Positions 7,901 to 15,858 of a stretch of DNA of 64,000 nt are shown here, one piece after another (the first letter of the stretch is position 1; each line of letters begins with the position of its first letter). The notes below the pieces were generated by a model, which did no database searches, had not been told where the DNA came from, and worked only from the letters and a program-made list of their open reading frames with translations. The translations under genes and the position numbers were made by a program. The DNA is from JAAELZ01 sp965223465 (GTDB taxonomy: Bacteria; Pseudomonadota; Gammaproteobacteria; Arenicellales; Poriferihabitantaceae). The DNA lies in contig OZ245025.1 of NCBI GenBank assembly GCA_965223465.1, positions 1,674,001-1,738,000 on the forward strand, in the 5' to 3' direction.

Positions 7901-8680
7901 ATGAACAAATTGACTGCAAATACAATGCTTTGCACCGTATTAAGCTTGGTTACCAGTTTAGCTTTAGCGGATGAAACCCGGCAACTTGACGCACACCAAC
8001 ACGGCGTCGCAAAAATGGATTTAGTGGTCGAAGGCCAAACCATCAATATCCATTTTGTGTCACCCGCGATGAATATAGTCGGATTCGAACATGCCCCTGA
8101 AAATCCGACGCAACACGCATTAGTAGAAAATGCCAAACAATCTCTCGGAACACTGTCCGGCGTCATTGAGCTCCCGGATCAAGCCGAATGCGTGCTCGCG
8201 CAGAATTCGGTAGAGTGGATTATGGAAAGTAGCGAGCATGACGAAGACAAGCATGACGAAGACAAGCATGACGAAGACAAGCATGACGAAGACAAGCATG
8301 ACGAAGACAAGCATGACGAAGACAAACATGACGAAGACAAACATGACGAAGACAAACATGACGAAGACAAACATGACGAAGACAAACATGACGAAGACAA
8401 ACATGATGAAGACAAGCATGATGAAGACAAGCATGATGAAGACAAGCATGATGAAGAAGAGCATGACAAACACGACGAACATGAAACATCAGGCACCCAT
8501 TCTGAATTTGAGGCTGAGTACGTACTAGAATGTAAAAACATAGATAACATTCAGTCGATATCGGTGGCACTATTTGATCAATATCAGGGCCTTGAAGAGA
8601 TTGCTTTGCAAGCAATATTGCCAATGGGTCAAACGGCTATGAAATTAACCCCCACCTCAAATACTATTTCTTTAAAATAG
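7901..8680 (+). CDS. zrgA: ZrgA-like zinc-regulated periplasmic protein (DUF2796) with HDEDK repeats
   Basis: A 259-residue secreted protein: signal peptide (TMLCTVLSLVTSLALA), then the DUF2796 pattern (LDAHQHGVAKMDLVVEG; FVSPAMNIVGFEHAP). A low-complexity His/Asp/Glu/Lys domain follows at residues 113-197, then a C-terminal part ending LPMGQTAMKLTPTSNTISL. The middle region is 14 exact HDEDK pentapeptides plus a variant HDEEE and should bind Zn2+. ZrgA of Vibrio cholerae belongs to a Zur-controlled zinc uptake cluster with an ABC transporter, and this gene has the same neighbours and a Zur box. The likely job is periplasmic zinc capture and delivery to the ATPase/permease pair downstream. 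Confidence 0.88.
   Translation: MNKLTANTMLCTVLSLVTSLALADETRQLDAHQHGVAKMDLVVEGQTINIHFVSPAMNIVGFEHAPENPTQHALVENAKQSLGTLSGVIELPDQAECVLAQNSVEWIMESSEHDEDKHDEDKHDEDKHDEDKHDEDKHDEDKHDEDKHDEDKHDEDKHDEDKHDEDKHDEDKHDEDKHDEDKHDEEEHDKHDEHETSGTHSEFEAEYVLECKNIDNIQSISVALFDQYQGLEEIALQAILPMGQTAMKLTPTSNTISLK
8237..8461 (+). repeat. 15-bp in-frame minisatellite in the ZrgA-like gene
   Basis: Fourteen uninterrupted copies of the 15-bp unit CATGACGAAGACAAG (or synonymous variants), encoding HDEDK, plus a fifteenth degenerate copy (HDEEE). Variants are blocked: units 1-5 end in AAG, units 6-11 end in AAA, and units 12-14 have GAT for GAC with AAG again. Blocks of identical variants indicate recent expansion by slippage or unequal recombination. 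The 15-base period keeps the frame, so copy-number change would alter the length of the metal-binding region without breaking the gene. Confidence 0.97.
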
Positions 8681-8719
8681 AGACCTCTTACCCAATCAAA
8701 TCTATTTAGTAGTTTGTAA

Positions 8720-9418
8720 GTGTCGATATTGTCGCTAGTTGACGTTCGGTATCGATGGCAGTCCGACCAAAAAGATGTCATCAATATCGACCGTTTGCTT
8801 ATTAACCGAGGTGAACATGCTTTTCTGATGGGGCCATCTGGAAGTGGCAAATCCACCTTGCTCAACATCGTTGGAGGCGTCATTCAGCCACAACATGGTG
8901 CTGTCAAATTAGCCGACCATGATTTAAGCAAAGTGCCTGGAGCGCAACGAGATCGTATACGCGCGGACTGTGTGGGTTTTATATTTCAGCAGTTCAATCT
9001 GATTCCGTATCTGAACCTGACTCAAAATGTATCGCTCCCCTGCCAGTTTTCAGCCGTGCGCAGAATAAATGCTGAAAAACAATATGGCAGTGTGGAACAC
9101 GCGGCACAAACCTTACTCGGGCGTGTTTTTAATAGCGATCTTCCCGATTTTAATAAACAGGTATCAGCCCTAAGTGTTGGGCAACAACAACGGGTTGCTG
9201 CAGCAAGAGCATTAATGGGGACCCCACCTTTGGTGATTGCTGACGAACCCACATCGGCGCTTGACCACACAGCAAAAAAGAGTTTCATGGAGCTTTTACT
9301 TAGCGAGGCAAATAGACACAACTCAACACTTTTATTTGTCAGCCACGACCCCACCTTGTCTACGCACTTTCATACATCGATTCAATTACGAGACATTAAC
9401 CAGGTCGGGTCACCATGA
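8720..9418 (+). CDS. ABC transporter ATP-binding protein (LolD/MacB class), zinc locus
   Basis: A 232-residue ATPase subunit. Walker A is GPSGSGKS, the Q-loop is FIFQQFNLIPYL, the ABC signature is LSVGQQQRVAAARAL and Walker B is PLVIADEPTSALD, ending with a His-switch in FVSHDP. The sequence falls in the LolD/MacB/FtsE group that pairs with FtsX/MacB-fold permeases rather than with classical importers. The start is GTG 8720. The stop overlaps the permease start (ATGA at 9415), showing tight coupling. With the ZrgA-like protein and DUF3299 neighbour it corresponds to the ATPase of a zrg-type zinc system; whether such systems truly import zinc by this unusual ABC class is taken from work on Vibrio. 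Confidence 0.9.
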   Translation: MSILSLVDVRYRWQSDQKDVINIDRLLINRGEHAFLMGPSGSGKSTLLNIVGGVIQPQHGAVKLADHDLSKVPGAQRDRIRADCVGFIFQQFNLIPYLNLTQNVSLPCQFSAVRRINAEKQYGSVEHAAQTLLGRVFNSDLPDFNKQVSALSVGQQQRVAAARALMGTPPLVIADEPTSALDHTAKKSFMELLLSEANRHNSTLLFVSHDPTLSTHFHTSIQLRDINQVGSP

Positions 9419-10674
9419 AATTCGTGTCTATAGGTTTACTAAGCCTGTGGAACCGACGGTATACAGCGGGACTGACTATTCTGACCATTGCGATTAGCGC
9501 CGCTTTGCTAATTGGTGTCGAAAAGGTGCGGCACAATGCTAGAACTAGCTTTGCTAACACCGTGTCCGGTGTTGATCTGATTGTTGGCGCGCGCAGTGGG
9601 ACGATCCCACTGCTACTTTATTCTGTCTTCCGTATAGGAAGCGCCACCAATAACATCACCATGGAAAGTTATCAACATATTGCCACCCAGCCTGGTGTAA
9701 AGTGGACCATACCGATTTCTTTAGGCGATTCACATCGTGGCTATCGGGTGATGGGAACCAGTCAGGCCTATTTTGAACATTATCGCGTGGGCCAGCAGCG
9801 CAGGTTAACCTTTAGCCTTGGCGCACCGTTTTCTAACCTATTTGACGTTGTAGTGGGCGCGGAAGTAGCGAAATCCCTCGGTTATAAGCTTGGTGATAAG
9901 ATTATCATTGCCCATGGCATCGGCAACACGAGTTTTGCAACACACGACGATAAGCCTTTTACTATCAGTGGTATCCTGGACCCAACGGGTACCCCAGTGG
10001 ACCGCACTGTCCATGTAAGCCTTGCAGCTATCGAAGCGATCCATATTGGTTGGGAGCAAGGCGTTCAAATTCCGGGTGGATCAGCATCCCTTGAATCAAG
10101 ACTTAATCCAGAACTGCAGCCTACAGCCATTACCGCGTTTATGGTTGGGCTCCATAGCAGAGTCGGCGTTTTTAAGTTACAACGCTTGGTTAATGAGTAC
10201 CGAGAAGAGCCTTTGTTAGCTATTTTACCCGGCGTAGCACTTCAAGAACTTTGGAGTTTTATGTTTGTTGCCGAGCAAGCGATGTGGGTGATTTCTTTAT
10301 TTGTTGCAGTAGCGGCATTTCTTGGCATGATCGCAGTGTCTCTCGCAGGCCTCAATGAACGACGTCGTGAAATAGCTGTGTTCAGGGCGGTGGGGGCAAG
10401 CGTCGGGTATATTTGTGCCTTACTGATTGTAGAGACCATCATTTTGACTGTATCAGGGTTGATCCTAGGCATAGCCATTTTGTACCTTGGTCTATGGATT
10501 CTAAGGCCTCTGATAGAAGCAAATTTTGGTCTTTATATTCCAATTGGGCTTCCAACCACCACAGAATTTACATTATTGATGGGTTTGCTGGGGATAGGTG
10601 TGCTTTCTGGAATCGTGCCGGCGTTTACTGCGTATCGAAATACGTTGGTAGATGGCTTGACTGCCAAAACCTAA
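9415..10674 (+). CDS. MacB/FtsX-type ABC permease, zinc locus
   Basis: A 419-residue permease with the architecture of the FtsX/MacB superfamily: one N-terminal membrane helix (TILTIAISAALLIGV), a periplasmic region of about 240 residues (about 40-280), then three C-terminal helices starting near ISLFVAVAAFLGMIAVSLAGLNER and ending near FTAYRNTLVDGLTAK. The LNERRREIAVFRAVGAS loop is the usual coupling segment facing the ATPase. It overlaps the ATPase gene by four bases. It is the second transport subunit of the Zur-controlled operon. Confidence 0.9.
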   Translation: MKFVSIGLLSLWNRRYTAGLTILTIAISAALLIGVEKVRHNARTSFANTVSGVDLIVGARSGTIPLLLYSVFRIGSATNNITMESYQHIATQPGVKWTIPISLGDSHRGYRVMGTSQAYFEHYRVGQQRRLTFSLGAPFSNLFDVVVGAEVAKSLGYKLGDKIIIAHGIGNTSFATHDDKPFTISGILDPTGTPVDRTVHVSLAAIEAIHIGWEQGVQIPGGSASLESRLNPELQPTAITAFMVGLHSRVGVFKLQRLVNEYREEPLLAILPGVALQELWSFMFVAEQAMWVISLFVAVAAFLGMIAVSLAGLNERRREIAVFRAVGASVGYICALLIVETIILTVSGLILGIAILYLGLWILRPLIEANFGLYIPIGLPTTTEFTLLMGLLGIGVLSGIVPAFTAYRNTLVDGLTAKT

Positions 10675-10729
10675 TGGTAAGATTGGAAAGGTTCAGAATG
10701 ACAAAACGAAATTAATTAGCGGGTAAAAA

Positions 10730-11305
10730 ATGCCAAAATATTCATTAAAATTGCTTTCATATACGCTGCTGTGTGCGGGTTTACTCCTACTGCCGGTAAA
10801 AACATACGCAGAACAACCCAAAGAACTAGAATGGGAAGAACTGGTACCCGAAGGATGGGACCCTAACAGTGTATTCAACGAGTACACTGACACTGAGCTC
10901 ATAGAAATGACCGCCGAGCAATTTGGCGTACTCGAAGCAAAGGCACAAGCGATCTTCGACGCAGCGCCAACGGTAAAAGAGCTGGACGGCAAACAAGTCA
11001 AAATTCCCGGGTTTATGCTGCCGTTGGAATTTGATGGTACCGAAATCAAGGAGTTTTTACTCGTACCCTATTTTGGCGCATGTGTGCATACACCCCCACC
11101 GCCATCGAATCAGGTCATTCATGCGAAATTAAAAGAGGAAATCATGGTAACAGAATTGTTCGAGCCAGTTTGGATATCAGGCAGGCTCAATACCATTCAA
11201 TCGCAAGCAACACTCGGCGAAACTGGGGTAAGCCTGACACTCGAGATCGAAACGGGTTACACCATGGAGGTAAATCAGGTGGAACCTTACACGGAGTCAA
11301 ACTAG
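10730..11305 (+). CDS. DUF3299 secreted protein, zinc locus
   Basis: A 191-residue protein with a signal peptide (LLSYTLLCAGLLLLPVKTYA) and a DUF3299-type core: KIPGFMLPLEF, then the hallmark FLLVPYFGACVHTPPPPSNQ, with Cys and His placed to bind metal. The C-terminal part is YTMEVNQVEPY. The family is regularly found beside MacB-like permeases in zinc-regulated clusters; its biochemical role is not known to me. It is 55 bases after the permease gene and probably the last gene of the operon. A periplasmic metal-binding or chaperone role is inferred from the conserved Cys/His. Confidence 0.82.
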   Translation: MPKYSLKLLSYTLLCAGLLLLPVKTYAEQPKELEWEELVPEGWDPNSVFNEYTDTELIEMTAEQFGVLEAKAQAIFDAAPTVKELDGKQVKIPGFMLPLEFDGTEIKEFLLVPYFGACVHTPPPPSNQVIHAKLKEEIMVTELFEPVWISGRLNTIQSQATLGETGVSLTLEIETGYTMEVNQVEPYTESN

Positions 11306-11599
11306 TTCAAGTAAAGCTCCATAAAAGTAACTCGAACTGCCAGTAGTGTTACGCGTCTCTATCTGAGCGTAAACACTGCTGTTTTAGCGTTGAGACAACC
11401 TTGTAAATACCCTGTTCTGACATTTGTAGGGAGGCGACTCACCGTGCAAGTAAACAGAAGATTTCAGCGTTGACGCAAGAACGAGCAACACAGTTTGGTC
11501 AACTTATAATAGGAAAATGCAGGCAGATCTATTTCGACTAAGCGAAGGCCATTTAGAATATTAAGCCAATGCACCAAGTATTTTATATTTGAACTTGAC

Positions 11600-12385
11600 T
11601 CAATCCTGCGCATTTAAAAACGTCATCAGGGCTGAATTAAATTCCTCCGGTCGCTCTATTGGCAATACATGTCTAGCGTTTTTGACCACGACCAGTTCAG
11701 CGTTGGGCATGCGCTCAACATAAGCCTGTTTGGCCGCCACTGGTGTATAATCTTCGTCCGAAGCCAGGGCGAGCGTTGGACACTGAACGTCCTCGATGTG
11801 ATCCAACACGCTCCAACCGACAATGGCACGCATTGACTCCCGATAGGGCTTTACATCATTTTCTGCCCAACGTTCTACAAACTGTGCCCGTTGTGCCGCA
11901 TGTTCTGCTATGGGGAACAGCCGCTCGCTTAGTACCTGGCCGATTTTACGCATGCCGAACAAACGTAACATCAGGAATCGTTGCCACACCATCATGCGAA
12001 TTTTGAACGTATTCACTAAAAACGCAGGGCCGCTATTGACGACCGTCATGCTTTTTACTTTTTCTGGATAGCTGACAGCCAGCTGAAAAGCAATCATGCC
12101 CCCCATTGATAAGCCCACGACATGCACAGGGCCGATTCCAAGTACATCTAGTAAATTGGCTGTATCGTCGGCAAACAAGGGAACACTATATGGACCGGGT
12201 GGCTTGCCGGTTCTGCCGTGTCCGCGAACATCAAAAGTGATTACCCGATATCGATCAGCGAAAAACTCAACCTGGTGTTCCCAATCACGGGTACTAGAAC
12301 CTAATCCGTGAATAAACAATAAGGGCGCGCCCTTACCCGCTATTTCGTAGTAAATATCAATATCGGCTAAATTGAGCGTTGGCAT
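11600..12385 (-). CDS. Alpha/beta hydrolase (3-oxoadipate enol-lactonase-like)
   Basis: A 261-residue cytoplasmic alpha/beta-fold hydrolase. Visible are the oxyanion motif FIHGLGSS, the DVRGHGRTGKP segment, the nucleophile elbow GLSMGG (Ser93), the acid residue near Asp210 (LASDEDYTP) and the catalytic His239 (NARHVLPIE). The cap region is short and basic. The family includes PcaD, esterases and haloperoxidase-like enzymes, and no aromatic-degradation genes are nearby, so the substrate is open. It stands alone on the minus strand between two plus-strand units. Confidence 0.8.
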   Translation of the reverse strand: MPTLNLADIDIYYEIAGKGAPLLFIHGLGSSTRDWEHQVEFFADRYRVITFDVRGHGRTGKPPGPYSVPLFADDTANLLDVLGIGPVHVVGLSMGGMIAFQLAVSYPEKVKSMTVVNSGPAFLVNTFKIRMMVWQRFLMLRLFGMRKIGQVLSERLFPIAEHAAQRAQFVERWAENDVKPYRESMRAIVGWSVLDHIEDVQCPTLALASDEDYTPVAAKQAYVERMPNAELVVVKNARHVLPIERPEEFNSALMTFLNAQD

Positions 12386-12701
12386 GGCATTTTAAAATGG
12401 TTAACAGTGCGTCTGGAATTCTGCTTCGCACTATAGACCTGATTATGCCCAGAAAACGCTGCAATTGTTAGTAAGGCGCAGATAACCGTGTTTATAAGGC
12501 ACAATCAAATTACTACAACTCACCCATGACCAAACGAGAGCTTGATTATTACGACCCGGATGGATAAAAAATGATTTTCTGAATATATTTAAATCGAATT
12601 TTATTATATGCTAAAGCTCTACAACCCAAACGAAAGCCAAACCAGCATTAGCTGGCCCCGGAACGGGGCTATTTAAAATAAACCGGAGGAAATTAATTCG
12701 T
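12386..12701. other. Intergenic region with two adjacent hairpins
   Basis: About 316 bases between divergent genes. Near the right end are two abutting perfect hairpins: CCAGC-ATTA-GCTGG at 12642-12655 and GCCCCG-GAA-CGGGGC at 12655-12669. They fall about 15-45 bases before the GGAGGA ribosome site of the pentapeptide protein gene, so they would lie in its leader RNA. No T-run follows. Nothing else is recognisable apart from short AT-rich promoter-like sequence. Confidence 0.5.
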
Positions 12702-13232
12702 ATGCTACACCTAAACCTCAATGTCGGAATCATGCGTGTTATAGTCGTGACGACATGCGTGGCCCTTTCCAGCGTCGCGATTGCCTGGACGGATAAAGTC
12801 GAGACGCTTTCCGATGCCAATACGCTGTGCAAACCCGAACCCGAAGCGCAGTGCACCCAAGCCGTACGCATCGGCTTGCAGGCACCAGGCGTTGATTGGC
12901 GCAATTCATCATTGGCGCAGATGCGGCTGGACGGCGCTAACCTGCGCGGGGGTAACTTTACCCAATCCATACTTGATTTGAGCAACCTAAAGGGTGCAAA
13001 TCTGATGCTGGCGAATTTAGAACGCGCGCATCTACACGCGGTTAACTTACGTGATAGCAATCTGATGCTAGCGAACTTATCGGGTGCCAGCCTGCTAGAC
13101 GCTGATTTAACCGGCGCTAACCTACAGGGCGCAAACCTGCAAAAGACGATTCTAATCCAGGCAAAATTGAGTGGCGCCATCTGGACAGACGGACGCATCT
13201 GCGCTGAAGGCTCTGTGGGTGAGTGTTTATAA
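12702..13232 (+). CDS. Secreted pentapeptide-repeat protein
   Basis: A 176-residue protein with an N-terminal signal peptide (VIVVTTCVALSSVAIA) followed from about residue 65 by about a dozen A(N/D)LXX-type pentapeptide repeats (MRLDGANLRGGNF, LTGANLQGANLQ). The repeats form a right-handed quadrilateral beta-helix. The C-terminal tail has a Cys pair (ICAEGSVGEC) and there are Cys residues before the repeats (LCKPEPEAQC), suggesting disulfides in the periplasm. GGAGGA at 12685-12690 supports this start; ATG 12732 is possible. The function is unknown. A similar secreted protein is encoded at 36018, and both may be general structural or binding scaffolds. Confidence 0.8.
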   Translation: MLHLNLNVGIMRVIVVTTCVALSSVAIAWTDKVETLSDANTLCKPEPEAQCTQAVRIGLQAPGVDWRNSSLAQMRLDGANLRGGNFTQSILDLSNLKGANLMLANLERAHLHAVNLRDSNLMLANLSGASLLDADLTGANLQGANLQKTILIQAKLSGAIWTDGRICAEGSVGECL

Positions 13233-13369
13233 GTCTCCCAACGGGTCTTTGATTAATTTATCGTTCCCGTTGGTACGTTATTGTATCAACTAATTTGACA
13301 CCTGTAGGTTGTCGATTTTGTGTGAATGACCATCCGAATATTGCCGTGATTGCTATTGTATAAGCAGGT

Positions 13370-13397
13370 TTCAGAGGCTTGAGAATTCCCCTATAAT
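13370..13397 (+). promoter_or_regulatory. Candidate sigma-70 promoter of trpB2
   Basis: TATAAT at 13392-13397 with TTCAGA at 13370-13375 and a 16-base spacer, about 43 bases before the start codon. The -10 box is perfect and the -35 box weak. Confidence 0.45.
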
Positions 13398-13439
13398 TCC
13401 TGCCTTTTATTCCCTAGAGCCGAGGAGACACAAAAACCA

Positions 13440-14804
13440 ATGTCCAAACAAATAAAATATCTGCTGCCGGAATCGGAGATGCCAAAATACTGGTATAACA
13501 TCGCCGCCGATCTTAAAAACCCACCCGCACCGCCCCTACATCCCGGCACTGGTCAGCCTCTCGGACCCGATGATTTGTCACCATTATTTCCGATGGCTGT
13601 GATCATGCAGGAAGTCAGCACCGAACGGGAAATTAAAATCCCGAAACCGGTTCGCAACATTCTCAGGCAGTGGCGCCCTTCACCGCTGTATCGCGCCCGG
13701 CGCCTGGAAAAAGCCCTCGATACACCGGCGAAAATCTATTATAAAAATGAAGCCGTCAGCCCAGCGGGCAGCCACAAGCCTAATACTGCCATTGCCCAGG
13801 CTTTTTATAACAAGGAAGAAGGGGTCAAACGCATTACAACTGAAACCGGCGCGGGGCAATGGGGCTCATCTCTAGCGTTGGCTGGCTCGCTGTTTGGGCT
13901 TGATGTTGATGTATTTATGGTACGCATCTCGTATGACCAAAAACCCTACCGACGTGCGTTTATGGAAACCTTCGGCGCGCAATGCACCGCCAGCCCGAGT
14001 GATCGCACCGAAACCGGCAGAGCCATTCTGGCCGAAGACCCTGACAGCAACGGTAGCCTGGGAATGGCTATTTCTGAAGCTGTTGAGCTGGCTGCGCAAA
14101 GTGATGACACCAAATACGCGTTGGGCAGCGTGCTAAACCATGTGCTGCTGCATCAAACCATTATTGGTGAAGAGGCGATTAAACAAATGGACATGGCGAA
14201 TGATTACCCGGATATCGTAATTGGTTGTACCGGGGGCGGTTCTAACTTTGCTGGGCTGGTTTTTCCATTTCTGGGCAGAAAGTTACAGGGCAAACAGGAT
14301 GTGGAGGTGATTGCAGTCGAACCCGCCGCTTGCCCGACCTTGACCAAGGGGAAATACGCCTATGATTTTGGCGACACCGGGCATCTCACCCCATTGGTGA
14401 AAATGCACACCCTGGGCTCAACTTTCGTGCCGCCGGGCTTTCATGCGGGTGGTCTACGCTATCATGGCATGGCCCCACTGGTCAGCCAGGTTGTAAGCGA
14501 AGGACTGGCCACCGCAACGTCCTATGACCAGGTCGAGTGCTTCAAAGCTGGCGTACAATTTGCCAAAGCCGAAGGTATAATTCCCGCGCCCGAATCCACG
14601 CATGCGGTTAAGAGCACAATTGTTGAGGCGCTGAAATGTAAAGAGACCGGTGTGGGCAAAACGATCCTGTTCAACTTAAGTGGCCACGGTTATTTTGACA
14701 TGCAATCCTATATGGATTTCGCCGCAGGCAAGCTGATTGATTACGAGTACCCGGATGAAGAAATCACGATGGCCTTGTCCGGCCTGCCGCCTGTTGGCAA
14801 CTAA
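13440..14804 (+). CDS. trpB2: Tryptophan synthase beta-like protein TrpB2
   Basis: A 454-residue PLP enzyme of the TrpB2 branch, longer than the roughly 400 residues of standard TrpB. It shows the TrpB2-type N-terminus (PKYWYNIAADL, PAPPLHPGTG), the PLP lysine Lys113 in SPAGSHKPNT, the TETGAGQWGSS loop and the phosphate-binding GCTGGGSNFAG. It probably condenses indole (or another acceptor) with serine; stand-alone TrpB2 proteins are often indole-salvaging enzymes without a TrpA partner. No trpA or other trp gene is nearby. GAGGAG precedes the start at 13422-13427. A hairpin follows the gene. Confidence 0.92.
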   Translation: MSKQIKYLLPESEMPKYWYNIAADLKNPPAPPLHPGTGQPLGPDDLSPLFPMAVIMQEVSTEREIKIPKPVRNILRQWRPSPLYRARRLEKALDTPAKIYYKNEAVSPAGSHKPNTAIAQAFYNKEEGVKRITTETGAGQWGSSLALAGSLFGLDVDVFMVRISYDQKPYRRAFMETFGAQCTASPSDRTETGRAILAEDPDSNGSLGMAISEAVELAAQSDDTKYALGSVLNHVLLHQTIIGEEAIKQMDMANDYPDIVIGCTGGGSNFAGLVFPFLGRKLQGKQDVEVIAVEPAACPTLTKGKYAYDFGDTGHLTPLVKMHTLGSTFVPPGFHAGGLRYHGMAPLVSQVVSEGLATATSYDQVECFKAGVQFAKAEGIIPAPESTHAVKSTIVEALKCKETGVGKTILFNLSGHGYFDMQSYMDFAAGKLIDYEYPDEEITMALSGLPPVGN

Positions 14805-14831
14805 TCGTAGGTAGGGTTATATGTTGCCCCA

Positions 14832-14854
14832 GAGGGCGCTTACATAGCGCCCTC
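14832..14854 (+). terminator. Hairpin after trpB2 (terminator-like, no T-run)
   Basis: Perfect 9-bp stem GAGGGCGCT / AGCGCCCTC around a 5-base loop TACAT, 28 bases after the trpB2 stop. A U-tract is lacking, so it could be a 3' stabilising structure or a Rho-associated site rather than an intrinsic terminator. Confidence 0.55.
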
Positions 14855-15062
14855 GTTGGCAATATCCCTTATCTGGATAAGGCCCAATATCTCTGAGGCT
14901 GTAGCGACAATAGTGGCTTTAATAGCACATCGAAAGACCTATTACTGTTTGTAGGGCTACACCTTCCCGGTTCTAAAGTGGAACTGTCTTTCGTGAATAA
15001 TCTGAGCCAGACTTGAGTTCACTTAGGGCTTGGTTTCATTCACCTAACCCCAACTACGCTGT

Positions 15063-15758
15063 CTACGCACTTCCCTTTTTAATATACCGGCACTTGGGAA
15101 ATGCGCTACAAGCCAATAACTTACGTCCTTTGTGCTTACCTTTTTTAGCGACTTTAAGAACTAGCGCTGAAGCGCACTTTGGACACTTTGGCTTTTTCGA
15201 ACTTAACCCAGCATCAATATGCTGGGCGTGTAAATTAGGCTCTATCTTTAGCTCTGGTGAAGACAAATTTCCCTTGGATTGATTAGCCTGAAAAATTTCT
15301 GCACGTAGGTCCGCAATTTTATAATTATTTTTCGCTTTGAAACGGTGCAGTGGCAGTTGAGCGGATTGACAAGCACCCTCGAGAAATTTATCGCGCTCAA
15401 CAGCTTTTTTTTCACTATGAGATGAATCGTCGAGTTCCACCGCAGCAATGATTGACAAATTATCAGATTTACACAGCAGAAAATCAAAGTGCTTTGCTGA
15501 AATTCGATTAAAACTTGTTTGTCTTTCGCTTGCGCTGAGCCCGTTTTTTGTTTGCAGAACATCAGCAACACGAACCTTCGCAAAAACAATCGCCTTATCT
15601 TCAACTGCTTTACATAAGACCCCATAGAACGACCTTTCTGCAGCGGAGAACAGCGCGTTCGACCTTTCGTATGGAAAATCGGGTTGAACTTTCGCTTTAC
15701 CCTTTAATATAAAGGGAGCTAAAACAAGCAATAGCGCTAACAGAATCAACCAACCCAT
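15063..15758 (-). CDS. DUF2726 domain protein with C-terminal topoisomerase-type zinc finger
   Basis: A 231-residue protein: one N-terminal membrane helix (WLILLALLLVLAPFIL), a DUF2726 domain (about residues 35-160) with the conserved AAERSFYGVL, FDFLLCKSDNLSIIAAVELD and DDSSH segments, then a linker. A C4 zinc finger of the type found in topoisomerase I tails ends the protein (CPKCASALV ... CSAFPKCRYIKKG, from about residue 192). DUF2726 resembles the restriction-endonuclease-like PD-(D/E)xK fold. The combination suggests a membrane-tethered nucleic-acid-binding protein or nuclease, but the biological role is unknown. It is a single gene on the minus strand. Confidence 0.82.
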   Translation of the reverse strand: MGWLILLALLLVLAPFILKGKAKVQPDFPYERSNALFSAAERSFYGVLCKAVEDKAIVFAKVRVADVLQTKNGLSASERQTSFNRISAKHFDFLLCKSDNLSIIAAVELDDSSHSEKKAVERDKFLEGACQSAQLPLHRFKAKNNYKIADLRAEIFQANQSKGNLSSPELKIEPNLHAQHIDAGLSSKKPKCPKCASALVLKVAKKGKHKGRKLLACSAFPKCRYIKKGSA

Positions 15759-15858
15759 GAATCTCCCCTGTTTCTGTTTACATACAGAGCGGTATCAACA
15801 ATTAATAAACACCCTACTTCTTCGGGCCACCACGTTATGAAGAGGCGTAATGGACTAA

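Noticed and set aside
8237..8461. Repeat array considered as CRISPR
   Set aside because: The units are directly adjacent with no spacers and are in frame with a protein, so it is a minisatellite.
8120..8624. Open frames in all other frames across the HDEDK repeat (MFVFVM, SSCL, RHVCL, MTKTS repeats)
   Set aside because: A 15-base repeat leaves every frame open by periodicity; only the frame with a signal peptide and DUF2796 core is coding.
13238..13273. Inverted repeat CCAACGGG / CCCGTTGG after the pentapeptide gene
   Set aside because: Eight-base arms with a 20-base spacer and no T-run; too weak to call a terminator.
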